9,873 nt of DNA from positions 1-9,873 of the forward strand of contig JAFYEQ010000162.1 in the NCBI GenBank assembly GCA_017544185.1, read 5' to 3'. This stretch comes from Oscillospiraceae bacterium. GTDB taxonomy: Bacteria; Bacillota; Clostridia; Oscillospirales; Ruminococcaceae. The position numbers and the translations under genes were made by a program. Shown here piece after piece: positions 5,064-9,873 of the stretch (positions are counted from its first letter, which is position 1; each line of letters opens with the position of its first letter). The notes under the pieces are model-generated. The model worked only from the letters and a program-made list of their open reading frames with translations. It was not told where the DNA came from and made no database searches.

Positions 5064-5110
5064 ACGGCCTTATGTGCCGTCAATACACTCCCGCAAGGGA
5101 GCTTGGAGGA
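5064..5110 (+). promoter_or_regulatory. structured mRNA leader with two hairpins before the ribosome binding site
   Basis: The leader can fold into ACGGC/GCCGT (5064-5068 with 5076-5080, 7-base loop) and CTCCC/GGGAG (5088-5092 with 5097-5101), the latter closed by a GCAA loop of the stable GNRA type. The CTCC of the second hairpin is also complementary to the GGAG of the ribosome binding site at 5105-5108, so an alternative pairing could hide it. Whether this is a switch or just a stabilising structure cannot be told from sequence. Confidence 0.45.
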
Positions 5111-5116
5111 ACGATA

Positions 5117-6133
5117 ATGCCTTATCCTATAATAACCCCCGACTACTTTGAAGAGCTCCATGATGAGAACAATCCCGACAACAACGGCGTTGCATTTACA
5201 CAGCTCACCACGCCTGATGCTCTGGAGATGATATTCCCTCACGATCAGGAGCGCGTCATCCGCAGACTTATGGCTCATCCCGAGCCCATGACATATAAGA
5301 TGATCAATCTCCCTCCCGAGGACGAGCCGAAGTTCGCTGCCAAGGGCGAGGAGCTCAAGCGCAAGACCCCCGCGCTCAGATACTACTGGAACCTGAAGAC
5401 CATCACCATGAACATGCTCCAGGACAGGCGCTACACTCTGGATCAGAGACTGCTCCTGCTCAACTTCGTATACAAGACCGTTGACACCATGTTCGACAAG
5501 AAGCGCGAGGACGCTATCGATCCCTTCATCGGTCAGACCATGCGCGAGAACGATCACTCCGAGATCATAAAGTACTTCCAGGTGGACTCCGTGAAGCCCA
5601 ACCCCGAGCTGTCTCTGGGCGACGGTCTCACCTTCCTGCGCTCGCTCCCCGAGTCCGAGGAGGTAAAGAAGCTCTGCACCATCACCTTCAAGAACTACAA
5701 GGTATCTCAGGACATGAAGGGCTTCTCCTATACCGAAGAGCATGAGAAGATCAGACAGACCTTCGCAAAGATATTCAAGGGCGATATGGCTCCTGTCAAG
5801 GGTGAGGAAGAGGACATCGACCGCACCTTCTGGTTCGAGCAGATCATGGTCAACTATGTATGGACATACTGTATGCCCTTCGCAGACTTCCGTCTGGATC
5901 TGTGGTCGAACTATATATTCTTCAATATCATCTACAATGCGCTCAAGGTCATCGTTGCAGGCTACACCTACGAGAGCGATGCCATAGATGAAGACTTCAT
6001 CTTCGCTGTGAAGACCTTCGACAGTGCTCTTCGCGCAGTGAAGGGGAGCATAGTAGCACGCATCAAGGATGCCAACGATAAGCAGGGCCTCTCCAATAAC
6101 GGTGATATGGCTATACTTACCCTTGGCTGGTGA
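5117..6133 (+). CDS. uncharacterised 338-aa soluble protein
   Basis: I do not recognise this protein. The start at 5117 is chosen because GGAGGA (5105-5110) lies 6 bases before it; an in-frame ATG at 5072 falls inside the hairpin-forming leader. The product begins MPYPIITPDYFEELHDENNP. It has no signal peptide and no clear membrane span; the most hydrophobic part is an aromatic-rich stretch (WSNYIFFNIIYNALKVIVAGY) near residue 275, amphipathic in look. The protein is rich in charged and aromatic residues, with several helix-like segments (LDQRLLLLNFVYKTVDTMFDKKR; FWFEQIMVNYVWTYCMPFADFR). No Walker, HTH, zinc or obvious nuclease motif is visible. Codon use is clean and biased, and the promoter and ribosome binding site are strong, suggesting good expression. 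It appears to be a single-gene unit with a large hairpin downstream. A lineage-restricted conserved protein is the best description. Confidence 0.85.
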   Translation: MPYPIITPDYFEELHDENNPDNNGVAFTQLTTPDALEMIFPHDQERVIRRLMAHPEPMTYKMINLPPEDEPKFAAKGEELKRKTPALRYYWNLKTITMNMLQDRRYTLDQRLLLLNFVYKTVDTMFDKKREDAIDPFIGQTMRENDHSEIIKYFQVDSVKPNPELSLGDGLTFLRSLPESEEVKKLCTITFKNYKVSQDMKGFSYTEEHEKIRQTFAKIFKGDMAPVKGEEEDIDRTFWFEQIMVNYVWTYCMPFADFRLDLWSNYIFFNIIYNALKVIVAGYTYESDAIDEDFIFAVKTFDSALRAVKGSIVARIKDANDKQGLSNNGDMAILTLGW

Positions 6134-6162
6134 CGTCCCCTATACATAAGATCGGTCGTGAT

Positions 6163-6198
6163 ACGCCCCCAAGGCTGTGGATAAGGTCTTGGGGGCGT
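6163..6198. terminator. long GC-rich hairpin after the 338-aa gene
   Basis: ACGCCCCCAAG (6163-6173) and CTTGGGGGCGT (6188-6198) form a perfect 11-bp stem with a 14-base loop, 29 bases after the stop codon. Neither side has a T-tract, so it is either a weak or factor-assisted terminator or a 3'-end stabiliser. Confidence 0.55.
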
Positions 6199-6502
6199 CT
6201 GGTCATATATGCTGGCCTGATTATGATAGTTTCACAGTAAAGAGATGCGGCTGCTGGGGACAAGGGTCCGTGGGCGGACACGCAGGTCCGCCCCTACAAA
6301 GAGGATCTGTGCCTACAGACACCAATGTATAAAGATCGGACGATATAAGGCGGCGATGCGGTCTTACGACCGCGGCAAATGTTCCAAAGGATGCCATCTC
6401 GCCCTACCGGATCGGTGTCGATAAAAATGCGGAAGACCGTATCTGTCCGGTGTTTCCCCAGGATAGTGACAGTGCCCTGTGACGGGCGCGGAGATGATAC
6501 AT
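6199..6502. other. intergenic region before the moxR operon
   Basis: About 300 bases without a convincing gene. It contains a palindromic repeat copy at 6272-6297, a 6-bp hairpin GCGGTC/GACCGC (6358-6363 with 6368-6373), a long-range pairing ACCGGA/TCCGGT (6406-6411 with 6446-6451) with inner CGGT/ACCG, and a GCCC/GGGC hairpin (6474-6477 with 6484-6487) directly before the moxR ribosome binding site. A promoter for moxR must be here, but no hexamer pair stands out. Confidence 0.5.
6271..6297. repeat. dispersed palindromic repeat, copy 3
   Basis: GGGCGGAC (6272-6279), loop ACGCAG and GTCCGCCC (6286-6293) repeat the copy 1 core exactly, about 5.8 kb away and in the same orientation, followed by CCTAC but then AAA instead of GGGAA. 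Confidence 0.75.
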
Positions 6503-7438
6503 ATGAGCGATATGATGATGCTGCGCCGTGCAGCAGATGAGATAAAGCATTCGGTCATCGGCAAGGATGACATAATAATAAAGATACTCATGACCATATG
6601 CGCGGGAGGACATATCCTGCTCGAGGACATACCCGGCGTGGGCAAGACCACCATAGCTGTGGCGTTCTCCAAGGCGCTGGGACTGGCATACAACCGTATG
6701 CAGTTCACGTCGGACGTGCTCCCTGCAGACGTGACGGGGTTCAATATACCCGACCGTTCTACGGGCAAGTTCCTGTTCAAGCCGGGCGCGGTGTTCTGCA
6801 ATCTGTTCTTGGCGGATGAGATCAACCGTACCTCCAGCAAGACCCAGTCGGCGCTGCTGGAGTGCATGGAGGAGCATACCGTCACGGTGGACGGCATGAC
6901 CCGTGAGCTGCCCAAGCCCTTCATAGTGCTGGCCACACAGAACCCGTCGGGCTCTGCGGGCACCCAGATGCTCCCCGAGTCACAGCTGGACCGCTTTATG
7001 ATACGGCTGTCGATAGGCTACCCCAAGGTGGAGGACGAGGCTGCCATACTCAAAGCCAAGGCCAACAGACAGGGCCCGCCGCCGGTGGAGAAGATCATGT
7101 CCGCGGAGGATATAATCAGGCTCCGCGCTGCCGCCCACGATATACATTCCTCGGATGAGATATTCGACTACATCGCACGCATATCCGCCGCCACCCGCAA
7201 CGACAGGCGGCTGGAGCTGGGGGTATCTCCCAGAGGATCTATCGCTGTGGCGAAGATGGCGCGGTGTACTGCCATGTTCAAGGGGAGGGACTATGTGATC
7301 CCCGATGACGTGAGGTTCGTATACGCCGACGTATGCGCTCACCGCGTGATCGCAGCAAAGAAGCCCAAGGCCACGGACGAAGAGGTACGCGCGATCGTCA
7401 ATGACATAGCCGCATCCGTGCCTGCCCCGAAGGTATGA
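6503..7438 (+). CDS. MoxR-family AAA+ ATPase
   Basis: This 311-residue cytoplasmic AAA+ ATPase of the MoxR/YeaC group is thought to act as a chaperone that activates or assembles partner proteins with vWA-like domains, usually encoded next to it. Visible motifs are Walker A PGVGKTT (44-50), the MoxR-typical FTSDVLPADVTGF (68-80), Walker B FLADEINR with D105 and E106, sensor 1 ATQNP with N147, and the arginine-finger region PESQLDRFM. The C-terminal lid contains the usual GVSPRGSIA. Length is normal. GGAG (6490-6493) is 9 bases before the ATG at 6503. GTG at 6479 and ATG at 6494 are in frame but lack a suitably placed binding site. It is followed 65 bases later by the DUF58 gene, and together they form the classic moxR-DUF58-transglutaminase operon. 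Confidence 0.93.
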   Translation: MSDMMMLRRAADEIKHSVIGKDDIIIKILMTICAGGHILLEDIPGVGKTTIAVAFSKALGLAYNRMQFTSDVLPADVTGFNIPDRSTGKFLFKPGAVFCNLFLADEINRTSSKTQSALLECMEEHTVTVDGMTRELPKPFIVLATQNPSGSAGTQMLPESQLDRFMIRLSIGYPKVEDEAAILKAKANRQGPPPVEKIMSAEDIIRLRAAAHDIHSSDEIFDYIARISAATRNDRRLELGVSPRGSIAVAKMARCTAMFKGRDYVIPDDVRFVYADVCAHRVIAAKKPKATDEEVRAIVNDIAASVPAPKV

Positions 7439-7503
7439 GGGCATAGCGGAGAGCCGCAGGACAGGGGAAGATCTTGATACGGTCCCCCCCGATATGATGA
7501 AAG

Positions 7504-8442
7504 ATGATGATCTCAAGGATAATATATATGATGCTCCTCATCGCGGCGATATCGTTCTATCCGCTGTATGAGGATGAGCTGTCGCTGATGGTGATGGTAT
7601 CCCTGATAGTGTTGCCTGTGCTGCTGCTCGCGGACCTTATCGTGAAGGCGGGGAAATGCCGCGTGGTGTGCCCCGAGGATGCGGTGGTACACAAGGGGGA
7701 GCATACGCTCCGCATAAAGACCGTGAACGGCGGCATATCCCCCGTGTCGAAGGCGGATATGGATATCAGCGTATCCTATCTCCCCTTCGGTGAGCGGGAG
7801 GACCTGTCGGACTGTGTATCCGTGCCGTCAAGGGGCAGCGCTGCTGTGATGCAGGAGCTGGTCATGGACAGCTATGGTGCGGCGGATATCCGTGTGGAGC
7901 GTATAAGGATACACGATCTGCTGGGGCTGTTCACCTGGCGCAGGAAGGAAGACGCGAGCGTCAGGTATACCTGCATACCCGATGTGGACGAGAGCTACAG
8001 AGAAGCGGCAGAGCAGATAGAGATGCTGATATCCGGTGAGACGGACGGGGCGGAGATACCCACCACATCTCCCGGTGACGTGATAGACTTCAGAGACTTC
8101 CACCCGGGGGACCGTCTGACGCTGGTGCATCACAAGCTGAGCGCCCGGTTCGACAAGGACATAGTCAAGATAATGGGAGCGGGCAGGGAGCCCTCGGTGT
8201 GCATAGCCGCTGATATATCCCGCGACCGCGACAGGGTGCTGGAGGAGTGCTACAATATACTCTTCTTTCTGGCACAGCTGGGCACAGACGTGCATATGAT
8301 GCTCCCCGAGGGGATAGTCCCCGTGGGGACGGATACGCTGGACGGCATATTCTGCCGTGCGGTGACGGAGAAGACGCTCCCTACGGATACGGCTTCGGCC
8401 ATGACCGTGATCGTGATAGGCGGTGATGACGATGACCGCTGA
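7504..8442 (+). CDS. DUF58-domain membrane-anchored protein
   Basis: This 312-residue protein has two N-terminal membrane helices (about residues 5-22 and 27-47) and a DUF58 domain. The signature is RDFHPGDRLTLVHHKLSAR (about 197-215), close to the family's R-x-Y-x-x-G-D-x-x-R-x-I-x-W-K-x-S-A-R except that the tryptophan is His210. DUF58 proteins carry a vWA-like fold and are the usual partners of MoxR ATPases. The start is uncertain: ATG 7504 gives the MISRIIYMMLL N-terminus resembling relatives but has no good ribosome binding site, whereas in-frame ATG 7528 has AAGGA (7515-7519) 8 bases upstream and would shorten the protein by 8 residues without losing the first helix. The 3' end overlaps the next gene by 11 bases, implying translational coupling. 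Exact role unknown; cell-envelope function is inferred from context. Confidence 0.88.
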   Translation: MMISRIIYMMLLIAAISFYPLYEDELSLMVMVSLIVLPVLLLADLIVKAGKCRVVCPEDAVVHKGEHTLRIKTVNGGISPVSKADMDISVSYLPFGEREDLSDCVSVPSRGSAAVMQELVMDSYGAADIRVERIRIHDLLGLFTWRRKEDASVRYTCIPDVDESYREAAEQIEMLISGETDGAEIPTTSPGDVIDFRDFHPGDRLTLVHHKLSARFDKDIVKIMGAGREPSVCIAADISRDRDRVLEECYNILFFLAQLGTDVHMMLPEGIVPVGTDTLDGIFCRAVTEKTLPTDTASAMTVIVIGGDDDDR

Positions 8443-9873
8443 GAAGAAGAACAGATACGGCCTGATGCGCAGCTTTGCCGTACTGTGCGTGATCATGGGG
8501 ACATACTTCTCCTTTGCCACGGCAGTCAGCGCCTTCGTGCTGATAGATGTGTTCACGCTGGCGGGAGTGCTCCTCGTCATATGGGGGGCGTCCGCGGCGT
8601 TTGAGATATTGGTCCCGTCCATGCCTGCAAAAACGCGAAGGTATGTGACCTACGGGGTATCGATACTCCTGTGCATAATGATCGGCTACTGCGGTATCGA
8701 CGTGATACAGGGCACGGGCGGCTTCGTGCAGATGTTCAAGGATCATGTGTCCGACCGTCAGGTGATGATGCCGTCCCACGACCCGTCTGCCACGTTCATA
8801 GGCTTTGCGGCCATATCCTCGGCGGCGGTAGCGCTGCTGGGCACACGGCGCAACACGCTCCCGTTGGTGGTGCTGATCACCTTCCCCGTGGTGGAGGTAT
8901 GCCTCTACTTCGCACTCGTACCGCTCCACAGCGCATTTGCGGCGCTGATGATCGGATACGCGGCGCTGGGGGCTATGGATCTTATCCCCGGGGAGGACAG
9001 AGGCAGGACATCGGATGCCAGATCCCAGTCGGCCTTCGCCGCGTCGGTGCTCATGTGTGCAGCCATAGTGGCAGGATCGTTATATACCGCCATAGTCGGC
9101 CGCAGCAAGGCTGCGGACCAGTTCAGGGAGAGCTTCTTGAACTATGTGGCAGACTTCTCCGTGCAGAAGTTCACGGAGGACGTGAAGCAGGCTCTGTTGC
9201 CCTCGAGAGACCACTCGCTCACCCATGACGGTCAGCTGGGCACCGTAGACAAGGTGGAGTTCAAGGGAACGTCCATGCTGGAGGTCACCGTGCCTTCGGA
9301 TATAGACGGGCTCTACCTGAAGGGCTTCACGGGGGAGAGATACACCGGCACCCGCTGGTCGGAGGCTGAGCCCCCGCCGGAGCTGGCGACGGATATCACA
9401 TCGGCGGAGTTCTTCCCCGGGCGTATGCTCAAATACGTCCCCGGGTATACCGAGCTCCCCGCTGAGTATATCGTGGTGAGAAATACCGATGCCGCTCCCA
9501 ACGACAGGTACTTCCCGCAGAACGCGGCAGGCCTCATAGAGACCGACGGTACGCGCCGCAAGTACTGGGCATATCTTCCCCGCGATAAGGGCTGGTCAAT
9601 GGATCTCATAGCCGATGCGCCTCTGGATCTGGCGGGACTGCCTCCGGAGATGTATGCTGATGAGCAGATGCTGCGTACGGGTGCCTATGACAATTACCTG
9701 ACCATACCCGCCAGCTTCACGGCGCACAGGGATTTCTTCGACGGCACCGAGGGAGACACGACCGCGCAGATACTGAAGTACATACACGATAAGCTGAGCC
9801 GTGACTGCGAGTACGATCTGGAGGCGGGCAGACTGCCCTTCGGCAGGGATCTGGCCCAGTGGTTCCTGACCGA
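8432..9873 (+). CDS. transglutaminase-like (TgpA-type) membrane protein, 3' end missing
   Basis: This frame is open from ATG 8432 to the window edge (480 codons plus 2 bases) and begins MTAEKKNRYGLMRSFAVLCV. GGTGA (8422-8426) is 5 bases before the start; an ATG at 8426 is in frame but overlaps it. Residues about 12-220 contain six to seven hydrophobic segments, several in helical-hairpin pairs. They are followed by a large extracytoplasmic part with YLKGFTGERYTGTRWSE (about 290-305), the usual region before the transglutaminase domain. The domain itself begins near residue 435 (TAQILKYIHDKLSRDCEYDL, then FGRDLAQWFL), matching the entry to the Cys-His-Asp papain-like core. The catalytic Cys lies past the window end, so activity cannot be judged. 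It overlaps DUF58 and completes the moxR-DUF58-transglutaminase trio. The substrate is unknown. Confidence 0.88.
   Translation, partial: MTAEKKNRYGLMRSFAVLCVIMGTYFSFATAVSAFVLIDVFTLAGVLLVIWGASAAFEILVPSMPAKTRRYVTYGVSILLCIMIGYCGIDVIQGTGGFVQMFKDHVSDRQVMMPSHDPSATFIGFAAISSAAVALLGTRRNTLPLVVLITFPVVEVCLYFALVPLHSAFAALMIGYAALGAMDLIPGEDRGRTSDARSQSAFAASVLMCAAIVAGSLYTAIVGRSKAADQFRESFLNYVADFSVQKFTEDVKQALLPSRDHSLTHDGQLGTVDKVEFKGTSMLEVTVPSDIDGLYLKGFTGERYTGTRWSEAEPPPELATDITSAEFFPGRMLKYVPGYTELPAEYIVVRNTDAAPNDRYFPQNAAGLIETDGTRRKYWAYLPRDKGWSMDLIADAPLDLAGLPPEMYADEQMLRTGAYDNYLTIPASFTAHRDFFDGTEGDTTAQILKYIHDKLSRDCEYDLEAGRLPFGRDLAQWFLT

Noticed and set aside
5072..5116. N-terminal extension of the 338-residue protein by 15 codons
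   Set aside because: The ATG at 5072 lies in a hairpin about 12 bases after the predicted transcription start and has no ribosome binding site; 5117 has GGAGGA at ideal spacing.
4991..5743. 250-codon leftward open frame
   Set aside because: It is antisense to the 338-residue gene and covers its promoter and leader; its leucine/valine-rich composition is typical of an antisense shadow.
7474..7497. TTG start with AGGGG upstream as an alternative DUF58 start
   Set aside because: The frame meets a TGA stop at 7495-7497, before the DUF58 coding region.

Overview
The window looks like chromosomal DNA from a Gram-positive, moderately GC-rich anaerobe of the Ruminococcus / Oscillospiraceae type. 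This is an inference. It rests on strong AGGAGG-type ribosome binding sites, consensus TTGACA/TATAAT promoters, tRNA genes that encode their own CCA ends, heavy use of ATA together with GC-rich codons, Gram-positive HtrA architecture, and a STAS/phosphotransferase-fold fusion. No 16S rRNA or other marker is present to settle the genus.

Layout. Positions 1-330 hold two very small leftward reading frames with good ribosome binding sites: a basic 43-residue peptide followed by a 31-residue hydrophobic peptide, with possibly the start of a third gene at the edge. Positions 330-790 are non-coding and carry dispersed GC-rich palindromic repeats; another copy lies at 6272. A membrane-anchored HtrA serine protease follows (792-2132, +), facing a leftward HigBA-type toxin-antitoxin operon (2312-2996) that has a perfect consensus promoter with a palindrome in its spacer. 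After an AT-rich, inverted-repeat-rich intergenic stretch comes a four-gene tRNA operon, Val-Asp-Phe-Gly (3328-3672), with its own promoter and terminator.

The next gene (3759-4958) is the most unusual in the window. It joins an N-terminal STAS (anti-sigma-antagonist type) domain to an aminoglycoside-phosphotransferase/kinase-like domain whose catalytic-loop HGD has become HGN. It is followed by an unrecognised 338-residue soluble protein (5117-6133) with a near-consensus extended -10 promoter and a leader that folds into two hairpins. The right end (6503-9873) is the well-known co-directional trio: MoxR AAA+ ATPase, DUF58 membrane-anchored protein, and a multi-spanning transglutaminase-like (TgpA-type) protein cut by the window edge before its catalytic cysteine.

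How the genes may work together. HtrA and the MoxR/DUF58/transglutaminase trio both act at the membrane or cell envelope, in proteolytic quality control and in chaperone-like or extracytoplasmic enzyme functions. The STAS-kinase-like fusion suggests a partner-switching or phospho-signalling role, but no sigma factor, anti-sigma kinase or phosphatase gene is visible beside it. The toxin-antitoxin pair and the repeats are the only accessory-looking parts. There is no phage, insertion sequence, CRISPR or integrase.
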